Assembly (NCBI GenBank): GCA_965218495.1
Contig: OZ244626.1
Span: 2,728,001-2,792,000, forward strand
Direction: 5' to 3'
DNA length: 64,000 nt
Source of the DNA: G965218495 sp965218495
GTDB taxonomy: Bacteria; Bacteroidota; Rhodothermia; Rhodothermales; Bin80
Made by a program: the position numbers and the translations under genes. Below are positions 35,118-44,410 of the stretch, piece by piece (position 1 is the first letter of the stretch; each line of letters starts with the position of its first letter). The notes under the pieces were generated by a model. That model saw only the letters and a list, made by a program, of their open reading frames with translations, did not search any database and was not told the origin of the DNA.

Positions 35118-36200
35118 CTACGGTGCGACAAACCGGTGTACCTTTAGGAAGGGATTGGGCAACTGGCCTTGGCTGTCCAAGTCTGGCTGAACCACAAGGT
35201 AGACCAATCCGTTTTCCCCATGTGTGAAAATCGGGCCATCAATGCCTAGCTCTTGGGCAACCAGTGTGCCGTCCTTGGTAAAGACCTGATAGCCGGTTCC
35301 ACGCGCGCTTCTGTTAACGTACTGAGCCATGAGTGTTTCGTTAGTAAGTTCGAAGATGTTCAACGTAGTTGTGCCAGACCACTCCTTTAAGGCTTCGAAA
35401 AACTGCGTGACATCGCGTGGAACGTCTCGTCGAGGCGATCCAAACCACGAGTTGTGCTCCGAAATCCTGCCTACAAGCGTACCGTCCAAGGCAAACTTCA
35501 GTATCCCCGGTTCGGATGCCCGAGCATAGAATAGATGTATTCCATCGGCAATGAGACCACCGTCGCTAAATCGGAAATCGTAGTTGGGGTACTTGGATGG
35601 AGGTATTGGAAACTCCATAAGGGTCTTGCCAGTGGCACTCATGTATCGCATTTCTAGGTCTGGCCAATCATAAGCACCATAAAGCGCGCCCGCTGGGTCA
35701 ATGTCGAAGAATTTTCGACCCTTCAGGTAGAAGCCAGGATCCACACTACTCAAGCATGCTCCCGCTGTTGTAAAACGATATCCGTACTGTCCTGCGTTTG
35801 AATTCAGAACAATAATAAAATCGTCGCCCCCAAATTTGGCGCCTTGTGGTCTAAAGTTGAAGCCAGGGTGACAGGTTCGCGGATCCAGTGAAGCCAGCAG
35901 AGCGCCCGTCGAATCAAACAGCAAGACCTGTTCACCCAGCGCATCGGTTACAAGTAATCGGCCAGCCGAATCTACATCAATCTGTTCGATGCGAGCTATC
36001 AGTAACGTATCCGGTTCGTCAAACCGGATAGTGCCAACCATTTTGAAGTGCTTCAGCTCATAAGGAGGTGTCTGCTGTGCATGTGCGATTCGTGCCATGG
36101 AAAGGATCAGGAGAAGCACACCAACAAGAAGAACACCGTTATTCTTCTGCCGATAACACTCCCCCCTTGGGGAAAGCATTAGGCTAAGTCGGGCTCTCAC
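35118..36200 (-). CDS. 6-bladed beta-propeller exported protein
   Basis: A 360-residue protein starting at GTG 36200 with AGGGA 6-10 nt upstream; ATG 36179 is an alternative. The signal peptide is VLLVGVLLLILSMARIAHAQ. The mature protein shows propeller-blade repeats: IEQIDVDSAGRLLVTDALGE, LLFDSTGALLASLD, FFDIDPAGALYGAYDWPD and ILKFALDGTLVGRI. Directly upstream on the same strand is a 50-residue Cys-rich peptide gene, the same arrangement as at 20.4-21.8 kb. The two propellers are only distantly alike. Function unknown. Confidence 0.75.
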   Translation of the reverse strand: MRARLSLMLSPRGECYRQKNNGVLLVGVLLLILSMARIAHAQQTPPYELKHFKMVGTIRFDEPDTLLIARIEQIDVDSAGRLLVTDALGEQVLLFDSTGALLASLDPRTCHPGFNFRPQGAKFGGDDFIIVLNSNAGQYGYRFTTAGACLSSVDPGFYLKGRKFFDIDPAGALYGAYDWPDLEMRYMSATGKTLMEFPIPPSKYPNYDFRFSDGGLIADGIHLFYARASEPGILKFALDGTLVGRISEHNSWFGSPRRDVPRDVTQFFEALKEWSGTTTLNIFELTNETLMAQYVNRSARGTGYQVFTKDGTLVAQELGIDGPIFTHGENGLVYLVVQPDLDSQGQLPNPFLKVHRFVAP

Positions 36201-36225
36201 AGGTCCCTAGAGTCAGGCAGACGCA

Positions 36226-36378
36226 CTAATATCCCCAGTCATATTCGTCGCAGTATCCTCCCTCAATATGGAAACAGTCACCCGTCCAATGAGAGCAAGC
36301 GCTCCCCCTATTTGTACAGGCAGCTTCCAAACAGTCGCAGTACACCTTGCCGTTAATCGCACAGCCATTAGCGGACAT
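36226..36378 (-). CDS. Short Cys-rich peptide upstream of a beta-propeller
   Basis: A 50-residue ORF starting at ATG 36378: MSANGCAINGKVYCDC, then EAACTNRGSACSH, GDCFHIEGGYCDEYDWGY. Seven cysteines in 38 residues suggest a disulfide-rich exported peptide. No leader is in frame: upstream in this frame there is a stop and no ATG. Another frame provides an ATG (36440), separated by a short CT repeat; loss of one CT unit would join the two frames. It ends 26 nt before the propeller start. Confidence 0.5.
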   Translation of the reverse strand: MSANGCAINGKVYCDCLEAACTNRGSACSHWTGDCFHIEGGYCDEYDWGY

Positions 36379-36968
36379 ATTACACGGGAGAGAGAGAGGG
36401 GGTTTCCGAGCTCCAGATGACCAGGCGGGCAGTGGCTCATACCCTAACTATCACGCTGTCTAACGCAGCTTGGCTCCGCAGCCACGTCATACCACTCAGC
36501 TGGCGGGATGACGTCAAAGTATCTGCCTCGGACGTAGATGTCACGCAAGACATCGGCGGCGATGACCTAGACATATGTCCGGAACACAGGCTCCGGGGGT
36601 GGCAGGCCGTCGGCCTGATCGGCGTATCTTGACGGCTCACCAAGTACCCATTGCTTCCTATGAGCACAGAGAGTCGGCAAAGCCAGATATCGAAATTCGA
36701 GGTGGAAAACCATAGGGCCAGTGGGAACACTTGGCTTACGAATCACAGTCCATACAGACCGGCAGCAATGGCGGCGTTGATAAGCTAGGCTGTAGAATAT
36801 TCATTGGATTTGCGGTCGGAATTGAATACGAGAATGCCGTCAGGTTTTCAAGATCTCTGGCAGCCAGACTTTGCCAATAGCATGCTTCCAGATTTTATAG
36901 TAGGACCGTCCCGGCTGGGCGAGCTACTTTGGCTCGTTACCGCCACTCACCCAAACCGGAACGGTCTC
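36379..36968. other. About 590 bp without a recognisable gene
   Basis: ORFs on both strands overlap and show no family features. It includes the likely promoter region of the reverse-strand peptide/propeller pair. Confidence 0.35.
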
Positions 36969-37100
36969 ATGCATAGATACACTCAACCCTCCACTTTCGC
37001 TTCGCCGTTGTTTGTCGGCATGGATGTGCACAAGAAGACGATTGCATTCTGTGTTTACGACAATGAGACGGGCGAGTTAGTGAGTTGCGTTACCAGTTGA
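36969..37100 (+). pseudogene. IS110-family transposase, N-terminal fragment
   Basis: From ATG 36969 the frame reads MHRYTQPSTFASPLFVGMDV and HKKTIAFCVYDNETGELVS, the DEDD-type N-terminus of IS110 transposases with the first catalytic Asp in MDVHKK. It stops after 43 codons at an in-frame TGA. The rest of the element is missing and an IS3 sequence begins about 60 bp later. Confidence 0.6.
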
Positions 37101-38137
37101 TGGTGCGGAGAGCCACGCTAGACCTCAACGTAACCCCTAACGTAATCCCTGCCCTGTCATGAAAGACGACCCGACGACTCTCACGAATGGGGTGCCTGAA
37201 GCGTCCGCCACGGAGGTGATTCCACGTGCTCGCCGCCGCCGATTCTCCGTCAAGTACAAGCTACGTATTCTCCGGGAAGCGGATGAATGCACGGGCAGTA
37301 CGGCCGTTGGCGCACTGCTGCGCAGGGAGGGACTCTATTCGTCCCACCTCTCTCAGTGGCGCAAGCAGCGCAGCGAGGGCAAGCTGGGCACCAGCAAACG
37401 GGACAACGACGAAATAGTCCTACTGGAGGCCCAGCTGGAAGCTGCTCACAGGACGATCTAAGGCCTGAGGAGCAAACTCGGCAAGGCCGAGCTGATCATT
37501 GACGTTCAAAAAAAGATCTCGAGCGCCTTTGGGATCGGGATCCAGGAAAGCGATAGCCCATGAAGATCGCGGCAATGAAGCTGCTGGCAAAGAATCTTGG
37601 TGTGGCCCCCGCCTGCAAGGTCGTAGGTATCCCTCGTTCGACCTACTACTACAGCTGACAGGTGCCGGCACGCACGCCGCGGAAGCAGCGGCGCAACGAG
37701 CGGAGATCCGCGCACTGTTTAACTCGGAGCGGTTCAGGGACCTGCCCCCACGGCAGATCTATGCCACGCTTCTGGACGAAGGCACCTATGTGTGCCATTG
37801 GCGAACGATGTACAACATTCTCAACGAGTACGAAGAAGTGCGAGAACGCCGCAATCAACGTGTTCATCCCCCGTACAAGAAGCCGGAGCTGCTGGCTACC
37901 GTCCCCAACAAGGTCTGGTCCTGGGACATCACCAAGCTGCGCGGACCGCAGAAGTGGAGCAGCTATAAGCTGCTCGTAATGCTGGATATCTACAGCCGAT
38001 ACGTAGTGGGCTGGATGGTAGCACCCGGGGAATCTGCCGGACTGGCCGCTGAGTTCATCGCCGCCACGTGCGAGCGCCAGGGCATTCGTCCGCAGCAACG
38101 CACGATTCATTCCGACCGTGGCCCTGCCATGATTTTT

Positions 38138-39545
38138 GGCTCTACCCCTTTTTTAGTGGGTAAACTCACCTGCGGACGCTGCGGGGTATAGATCCAGGCC
38201 TCCGAGGTGAAAGTAAATGGCGTTGGCAAACCGCCGTTTGTTGCGGAAGCCCCTGCTGCGCACTTTGATTGTTTTGATCCTGCTGTTGATGCCCTCCGCA
38301 GGGCCATTGCTCACCTTCAGGATGATCGCATTGAGGATACCCCACAGGTGTGTCTTGATGGTTCTGGCGGCTGCCTTGACCGGTTCCAGCCGACACCGCA
38401 TGGCCCACGACAACCATCGCTCCCAACCCTTGCGCGCCCATGTGCGGTGGACATAATGCCACAACTGCAGGGCCATTTCCTTGATAGCCCACGCGCGGGC
38501 CGTCTTCAACGTGCTGGTACGCAACTGCTGGAAGCGCGCCTTCTGCTTAGCAGACATGTTGGCCGGGTGAGTCAACCAATCATACTTGGTTCCCTTGAGG
38601 TCTTCCAGGCCTTCCTTCATCAATGCCCGGTGCTCCTGGCGCCGAACCTTGTCCACGGCAGCTCCCAGACATTTCACTACGTGGAATTTGTCAAAGGCCA
38701 CCTTCCGTTGCGCCTCTGGCACATGCTCCAGCGTGGCGTTGATGTAGGCCGGCCACATGTCCATGCTGACACTCTCGATGCCCTCCAGCTGCTCCAAAGT
38801 GAGCCCAGCATACCAACGCGTAAGTGTTTCTTTCTTACGGTCTTCGCCCACATGCAGCACCGTTCCCGCCTTCGCATCCGAAACAATGGTGACATACGCA
38901 TGACGCTTGCGAAAAGAGGTCTCATCCACGCCAATATGGGCTACATTCCGTTCCTTCCTCCGCGCAAGGCCGCGTTGCACCGCGCGCTGCATGATCCCGT
39001 CTATCGCATTCCAGCTCACCCCCATCAGACGGGACACCGCCGACACACTCGCCTCCTGCAGCCAATCAATCACCAGCGTCTCAAACCCTGCAGTGAACCG
39101 TGACATAGGTTCCGCCCACGGAACCGACACGGTGCGCACTCCATGCTCCGGACATTCCACGCGGGGAAGTTGCGCAACCACCATCGTGCGATACTCGCAC
39201 AAATCCAGGTGACGCCATTGCCGAGAACGGTGGTCGTAGCCCGGACACGCCAAGCCGCACTCCGGACAAGGCAGCTGATGGCCGTCCTCGCAAGCCACAT
39301 GAATCCGGACTTCTTGCGCCTCATGCGCAAACGTCACCTCGGAAACCTTCCAGGGAGCCTGGATGCCCAAGAGGCAACCTATATCATCAGTCTTTAGTTG
39401 TGACATATCGTTGCTGGGGTTAGAGAACGTGTGCGCCATCGTGATGATGGCCTTGAAACAGATAAGAAACGGGTATGAATCCGCATCATCTCATATCGTT
39501 TCCCGTTGAATGAAACGCTGTACCCATCTAAAATGGGGAAGAGCC
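38138..39545 (-). mobile_element. ISL3-family insertion sequence, copy B
   Basis: A complete 1408-bp element, the reverse-orientation twin of copy A. The 8-bp target duplication is TGATTTTT at 38130-38137 and 39546-39553. It is inserted in the IS3 orfB catalytic core. Confidence 0.95.
38153..39439 (-). CDS. ISL3-family transposase (copy B)
   Basis: A 428-residue ISL3 transposase nearly identical to copy A, with the same zinc finger (LPCPECGLACPGYDHRSRQW) and catalytic motifs (AHIGVDETSFRKRHAYVTIV, NGPAEGINSRIKTIKVRSRG). It ends DLYPAASAGEFTH, the probable native C-terminus; copy A has a frameshift in this tail. Start ATG 39439. Confidence 0.95.
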   Translation of the reverse strand: MAHTFSNPSNDMSQLKTDDIGCLLGIQAPWKVSEVTFAHEAQEVRIHVACEDGHQLPCPECGLACPGYDHRSRQWRHLDLCEYRTMVVAQLPRVECPEHGVRTVSVPWAEPMSRFTAGFETLVIDWLQEASVSAVSRLMGVSWNAIDGIMQRAVQRGLARRKERNVAHIGVDETSFRKRHAYVTIVSDAKAGTVLHVGEDRKKETLTRWYAGLTLEQLEGIESVSMDMWPAYINATLEHVPEAQRKVAFDKFHVVKCLGAAVDKVRRQEHRALMKEGLEDLKGTKYDWLTHPANMSAKQKARFQQLRTSTLKTARAWAIKEMALQLWHYVHRTWARKGWERWLSWAMRCRLEPVKAAARTIKTHLWGILNAIILKVSNGPAEGINSRIKTIKVRSRGFRNKRRFANAIYFHLGGLDLYPAASAGEFTH

Positions 39546-40069
39546 TGATTTTTAAGACCTATACGCAGCTGCTGGCGGACTTGAGAGTGGAACGTTCCTA
39601 CATCCGTCCCTACTGTTCGAATAACAATGCGTATTCGGAGTCGCAGTTCAAGACGATGAAGTACCATTCGGATTACCCCTTGCGTTTCGGATCGCTGGAA
39701 GATGCCCGTGCCTGGGCGCTGGCGTTCTTTGATTGGTACAACAACAAGCATGGCCACTCGGGTCTTGCCTTGAAGCGTCCGTCCACGGTTCACTCCGGCC
39801 AGGCGCGATCGGTACAAGTCCCGCGGTAGCGCGTACTGGCAGCGGCGTATGCAGAAGACCGTGAGCGCTTCCCACGGGGCTTGCCCAAGGTGCCCATGCA
39901 CCGCGGCAGGCTTGGATCAACAAGCCGTCAAAGCTTGATGCGCTGCCACTAGCGTTGCCCGATCCTGTGCAGACGAACCATGAAACCCTGGCTCCACTTA
40001 CTCTCTAGCCCTACCCTGTCCCCAAATTAGCGACTTGACTTTGTAAATCATGCCGTGTAACTTTGCGGC

Positions 40070-42361
40070 ATGCTTACGCAGAGCCAGATTCTTCGCACGC
40101 TGCGGACCTCTGAGTCGCGGCTTTTGCGCACATTGGAAGCGCATACCGGTGAAAGCCGTACGGCCATCAGCCGCCAGGTGTGCCATGCATTCGGCTTTCG
40201 TGATGCTCGTGGGAATCTGCAGCAGACCGGGTGTCTGAAGGCGCTCAAGACGCTGGAATCCGAGGACAGGCTGTCGTTGCCCGCGCCCAGGCGCACCATT
40301 GCAAGCGGTACGCCCCGGCTGTTGGACCGGCCGGTGCCGGAACCAGTGGAGGTGCCCGCTTCGCTCAAAGAGATCAAGGGCTTGGCATTGGAGTTGGTGG
40401 AGGATGCGGCGCAGCGTGCGCGCTGGAACACCCTGATGGCAGCGGAGCATCCGCAGGGGGTGAGGCAGTTTGCGGGCGCGCAGATAAAGTATTTGTTTCG
40501 GAGCGATCACGGGTATCTGGGCGCGATCGGTTTTGCGGCTTCCGGCCTGTATGTGGGACCGCGCGACCGGTGGATGGCTTGGACGCACGCGCAGCGCCAG
40601 CAGCATCTGATGCGCGTAGTGGGCCTGAACCGGCTGTTAATTCGGCCAGGCGTAAAGGTCAAGAACCTGGCCAGTCATCTTCTGGGGAAGGTGCTCAAGC
40701 GGTTGCCCGTGGATTTTGCGGCGCGCTACGGCTATACCCCGTGGGTCATTGAGACCTTCGTGGGGCCTGAGCAGCGGGGGACCTGTTTCCGTGCGGCGGG
40801 ATTCCTTTATGTGGGAAGGACCACCGGCCGGGGTCGCCATGCCGAGACCAAGGCGTGTACCCGGACGAAGAAGGCGGTGTTCGTCTATGATCTGGACCGC
40901 CGGTGGCGCAAGCATCTCGGGGTGGCGCACGTAGATGCGTATCCCAAACTGGAGGCTGGCGCGGGGCTGGATGCCGAGACCTGGGCGGCGCAGGAGTTTG
41001 GGGGCGCACAGCTGGGGGATAAGCGGCGGACTACCCGCTTGGTCAACAGTGTCACTATATTGGCACGAGCGCCCGGCGAGTCCATAACGGCCACCATGAA
41101 ATCCGATCGTGCCGCGATACGGGGATATTATCGCTTCATAGAGAAGGCCAACGAGCGGGGAACCACGCCCGCGGATATCCTGGCGCCGCATCGCCGTCGT
41201 ACGATCGAGCGGATGCGCACGGAAAAGACGGTGCTGTGCCTTCAGGACGGCACGGACATCAACTACAGCACCCGTCCTGCGTGCGAGGGCTTGGAAGTGA
41301 TCGGGCGCAACCAGACCACCGCGAAAGCACGGGGGGTGCATTTGCATACGACGTTGGCGTTGAGTGCGGAGGGGTTGCCGCTGGGCGTGCTGCGCTGTGC
41401 CTACAGGACCCAAGCGGGAAAGCACGCAGCTAAGACGCAGCAATGGATCGACGGACTGCATGACCTGGCCGAGGCGGCCACACACCTCAGCAGCAAGACC
41501 CGCGTACTCTGCGTCATGGATCGGGAAGCGGACATCTTTGCCCTCTTCGCCGCGCAGCAACAAGTGGGACGGGTGGATCTATTAGTACGGGCCAAGGCGA
41601 ATCGGAGACTGGGAAGAAAGGGTCCGTTGTTGTTTGAGTTCATGCGCCAGGGGGCGCCCAAAGGTACCATTGAGGTAGCGATACAGCGGCTGAGCCGTCG
41701 CGAGAAGTCGGGCCGTGTCAAGCATAAGGGCCGTGCGGGCCGCATCGCACAGATGGAGGTACGCTACCGTACGGTCATGCTTCCGCCCACCCGTGGACAG
41801 CAGGGCGGCCCGGTGAAGGTCACCGCCATACATGTTGGAGAGGCGGACCCGCCAGAAGGACAGAAAGCGATTCAGTGGTACCTGCTTACGACAAGGGAGG
41901 TGACCTCGGTGGCACAGGCCGTAACAATGGTCGACTATTACATGTTACGCTGGCGTGTGGAAGACGGCTTCCGGATTCTCAAGAGTGTGTGCAAGGTGCA
42001 GGAGTTGCGCTTGCAGAAGGCCGATAGTCTTCACCTGGCCATCACCATCAACATGGTGATGGCGTGGCGCCTGCACTTGATGACGTTACTGGGTCGACAG
42101 GACCCGGAAGCACCGGCCGAGATCCTGTTTACAGATATTGAGCTGTGCGTGCTACGAGAATACGCCGAAGGATTCAACCTGGCGTCTCCCGATGATCTGG
42201 CTGCAGCCATTCTGCTGCTGGCCATGATGGGAGGATACATGAATCGGAAAAGCGATCCGCCGCCTGGCGCCAAAATCATGTCGCGCGGCTACATCCGGTT
42301 GGAGACCGGGGCGGTACTGTTCTCCCTGCTTCAGAAGAAGTACGGACTGTGGCCGCCATAG
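40070..42361 (+). CDS. IS4-type transposase fused to an N-terminal DruA-like (DUF4338) domain
   Basis: A 763-residue protein starting at ATG 40070. Residues 1 to about 300 match the DruA/DUF4338 pattern: a helical N-terminus with VCHAFGFRDARGNLQ, then QFAGAQIKYLFRSDHGYLGA, YVGPRDRWMAW, NRLLIRPGVKVKNLASHLLG, YGYTPWVIETFVGPEQRGTC and YVGRTTGRGRH. Residues from about 315 form a Tn5-like IS4 transposase: WAAQEFGGAQLGDKRRTTRL, SDRAAIRGYYRFIE, CLQDGTDINYS (first Asp), VMDREADIFALF (second Asp) and the YREK signature YMLRWRVEDGFRILKS (Glu). So it carries all catalytic residues. No terminal repeats were identified. DruA is best known from the Druantia anti-phage system, where its role is unclear. Confidence 0.85.
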   Translation: MLTQSQILRTLRTSESRLLRTLEAHTGESRTAISRQVCHAFGFRDARGNLQQTGCLKALKTLESEDRLSLPAPRRTIASGTPRLLDRPVPEPVEVPASLKEIKGLALELVEDAAQRARWNTLMAAEHPQGVRQFAGAQIKYLFRSDHGYLGAIGFAASGLYVGPRDRWMAWTHAQRQQHLMRVVGLNRLLIRPGVKVKNLASHLLGKVLKRLPVDFAARYGYTPWVIETFVGPEQRGTCFRAAGFLYVGRTTGRGRHAETKACTRTKKAVFVYDLDRRWRKHLGVAHVDAYPKLEAGAGLDAETWAAQEFGGAQLGDKRRTTRLVNSVTILARAPGESITATMKSDRAAIRGYYRFIEKANERGTTPADILAPHRRRTIERMRTEKTVLCLQDGTDINYSTRPACEGLEVIGRNQTTAKARGVHLHTTLALSAEGLPLGVLRCAYRTQAGKHAAKTQQWIDGLHDLAEAATHLSSKTRVLCVMDREADIFALFAAQQQVGRVDLLVRAKANRRLGRKGPLLFEFMRQGAPKGTIEVAIQRLSRREKSGRVKHKGRAGRIAQMEVRYRTVMLPPTRGQQGGPVKVTAIHVGEADPPEGQKAIQWYLLTTREVTSVAQAVTMVDYYMLRWRVEDGFRILKSVCKVQELRLQKADSLHLAITINMVMAWRLHLMTLLGRQDPEAPAEILFTDIELCVLREYAEGFNLASPDDLAAAILLLAMMGGYMNRKSDPPPGAKIMSRGYIRLETGAVLFSLLQKKYGLWPP

Positions 42362-42752
42362 GGTGTCAACACAGAAAGAAGGCTCGCCGTAGGGTTCACC
42401 AGGGAGGGCTATTGATCAGGACCACGGATCGTCACGATGCCGCAAAAGCATCGGCAGGATAGGTGCGTGCCTGTGAAGCATGCACGCGCACGATACAGCT
42501 TTTGCCATTGCTGCGCCTGCCAATCCAAGCCTCTTCAACCCCAAATCAACGCCCTTAGTCGGGCATTGCGGCTGTGTTAGTTGCACTATCTACACGGACC
42601 AACCACCGCGCGAAAGGCTGGCTTCCGTGCAATCGGCCGTGAGGCCACCTTGTCAAGCCGGAAATGTTGCCGAGGGGTAGCTCTAGCCACCAGCGCTATG
42701 CGTCCAATTTCACAAACTTTCGTAGCCAACTGTCCAATTTTTACTTGCACAC
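42362..42752. other. About 390 bp without a recognisable gene
   Basis: Lies between the IS4-type transposase and a TnpB fragment. No family features seen on either strand. It may contain the right end of the IS4-type element. Confidence 0.35.
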
Positions 42753-43082
42753 TCCGAAAGCGCCGGAGGCAAGGTGGTCTTTGTTGACCCCCGCAACACG
42801 ACGCAGCAATGCAGCACGTGCGGGGGCATGCCGCTTGGCGCGCTGACCCTCGCGGTCCGTGTGTACGCTTGCGTGCACTGCGGCCACGTGCAGGATCGGG
42901 ATGTCAATGCGGCGCGAATCATCCGCATGAAGGGCCTCACGCACTTCACGCGCCCGGGACTAATGGCGCGGCGTCAGGCGGAAGCAGGTTACCCCCAACC
43001 TCTGGCCGCGCGCAGTACCTGCGCCGCTAAGCCGGGGCATGACGCGGAAACCTACGGGAAGGTCGTTCACTATCCCGTATAA
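42753..43082 (+). pseudogene. TnpB (IS200/IS605 OrfB) C-terminal fragment
   Basis: The frame carries GGKVVFVDPRNTTQQCSTCG and YACVHCGHVQDRDVNAARII, the TnpB zinc finger (CxxC...CxxC) with the RuvC-III DRDVNAA motif. The N-terminal and central RuvC-I/II regions are missing. The C-terminal 60 residues are non-conserved. A repeat that also occurs at 10.9 kb begins 18 nt after the stop, as expected for an element's right end. Confidence 0.75.
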
Positions 43083-43100
43083 GTCCCTTGTTTAAGGCGT

Positions 43101-43206
43101 GAATTTGAAGTGCAATTGTGCGCAAAAGGAAGGTGAACACCTCGATACCAACCGGACCGCTAAGCCGGACAAAAACGCCGTTGCTTTCACGTTGATTTCC
43201 TCCTTG
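43101..43206 (-). repeat. 105-bp repeat, right copy (possible IS200/IS605 end)
   Basis: Matches 10897-11000 in the same orientation. On the reverse strand AAGGAGGAAATCAAC precedes GTG 43190, opening a 32-codon ORF (43092-43190). The first 19 or so codons align with the left copy's ORF (ATALLSGLAVRLV versus ATAFLSGLAVRLV), then an indel shifts the frame. Adjacent to the TnpB fragment. Confidence 0.6.
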
Positions 43207-43429
43207 TAGCGGCCGCTTGTCCGCGAGCCGTTGCAACTGATCCGCACTGCGTTTAGGAGGCGCGCCGCAATTGCGCGCGCGCCTTGACCCATCAGCAGGG
43301 TGGCCAAGCTCCACACCACGTACGTTCTCGCCGCGGTGCATCCATACGCAGAACCCCTTCGCCGCGCCCGTTTCGGAGTGTAAGCACCGTTGATGCGTAC
43401 AAGACTAACTACGTCAGCGCTCTCCAACT

Positions 43430-44350
43430 TTGCGAATTCTGTTCATGGGCACCCCCGAGTTTGCGGTGCCCTCGCTCCAGGTCCTCTCTCAGGGTGGCAT
43501 GTGCCCGGTGGCGGTCGTCACGGGCCCGGACAGGCCCCGTGGGCGCGGGCGCCGCACCACACCCACGCCCGTGAAGATGGCCGCTGAGGCGCTAGGCATC
43601 GACGCGATTGTGCAACCTGCAAATGTGAATGCGCCTGCTTTCGCGGAAGAAGTGCGTGCACTGCAGCCGGATATCATCGCCGTCGTAGCCTTCCGGATCC
43701 TGCCTCGCGCCGTCTTTGGGGCATCCCGACTGGGGGCCTTCAATCTGCATGCTTCGCTCCTTCCCCGCTACCGGGGCGCCGCCCCCATTAACCGTGCCCT
43801 CATGGCCGGGGAGCAGGTAACAGGTGTGACAACGTTTTTCCTGCAAGGCAAGGTGGATACCGGCAATGTGATTCTGCGCTGGCCCACGCGTATCAGGCCG
43901 GATGAAAACTCGGGCATGGTGCACGACCGCTTGAAGCTCCTTGGGGCACGCGCAGTGCTGGAAACCGCACGCCGCATCGCCAGTGGACGGGCCCATGCTT
44001 TGCCGCAAGACGCAACTCTGGCTTCGCCCGCGCCCAAGATCTTCAAAGAAGACTGCCGGGTGCCATGGCATAAGGCTGCCGATGAAGTCCACAACCACTG
44101 CCGGGGGCTGTCGCCTTATCCCGGTGCTTGGACACGCCACGGGAGCCAACGCTTGAAGATTCTAGCCACTCGCACGGCTGCCGGTTCAGGCGCGCCGGGA
44201 GAAGTCCTGGAAGACCATCCCCGGCTCCGCATAGCGTGCGGCGCAGGTGCAGTGGAGATACTGCGGTTGCAGCGGCAAGGGCATCGCCGCATGGAGGTCG
44301 CCGCCTTCCTTAACGGATACAGACTGCCACCGGGAGAACGCCTTCACTGA
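43430..44350 (+). CDS. fmt: Methionyl-tRNA formyltransferase
   Basis: A 306-residue enzyme that formylates initiator Met-tRNA using 10-formyl-tetrahydrofolate. Conserved segments: RILFMGTPEFAVPSLQVL, VVTGPDRPRGRGR, then ASLLPRYRGAAPINRALMAG with the SLLPxYRG catalytic loop (the usual HxSLLP is here HASLLP), and GVTTFFLQGKVDTGNV. The C-terminal OB-like domain is present (KIFKEDCRVPWHKAADEVHN, GLSPYPGAWTR). The start is TTG 43430; no ATG fits, because the next Met lies within the conserved strand. First backbone gene right of the accessory block; moxR follows 60 nt later. Confidence 0.95.
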   Translation: MRILFMGTPEFAVPSLQVLSQGGMCPVAVVTGPDRPRGRGRRTTPTPVKMAAEALGIDAIVQPANVNAPAFAEEVRALQPDIIAVVAFRILPRAVFGASRLGAFNLHASLLPRYRGAAPINRALMAGEQVTGVTTFFLQGKVDTGNVILRWPTRIRPDENSGMVHDRLKLLGARAVLETARRIASGRAHALPQDATLASPAPKIFKEDCRVPWHKAADEVHNHCRGLSPYPGAWTRHGSQRLKILATRTAAGSGAPGEVLEDHPRLRIACGAGAVEILRLQRQGHRRMEVAAFLNGYRLPPGERLH

Positions 44351-44410
44351 AGAACATGGCGCGTAGGGCGGCGTACGTATGCGCCTTTGAACAAAAGAGC
44401 ACCGGCAAAA

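Larger units (their letters stand above)
37159..39829 (+). pseudogene. IS3-family transposase (orfA/orfB), with stop, frameshift and ISL3 insertion
   Basis: orfA (37159-37461) reads RRRRFSVKYKLRILREADEC and SSHLSQWRKQRSEGKLG but hits TAA before GLRSKLGKAELIIDVQKK. orfB starts at ATG 37561 (MKIAAMKLLAKNLGVAP) and frameshifts near 37650-37735 into the frame with RFRDLPPRQIYATLLDEGTY, NKVWSWDITKLRGPQ, IHSDRGPAM. ISL3 copy B then interrupts it at 38138. After the IS, the frame resumes at 39546 with KTYTQLLADLRVERSY, then NNNAYSESQFKTMKYHSDYP and FFDWYNNKHGHSGLALKRPS. DDE residues D (WDIT), D (HSDRG) and E (SESQFKT) are all visible. Thus the gene carries three lesions. Confidence 0.85.
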
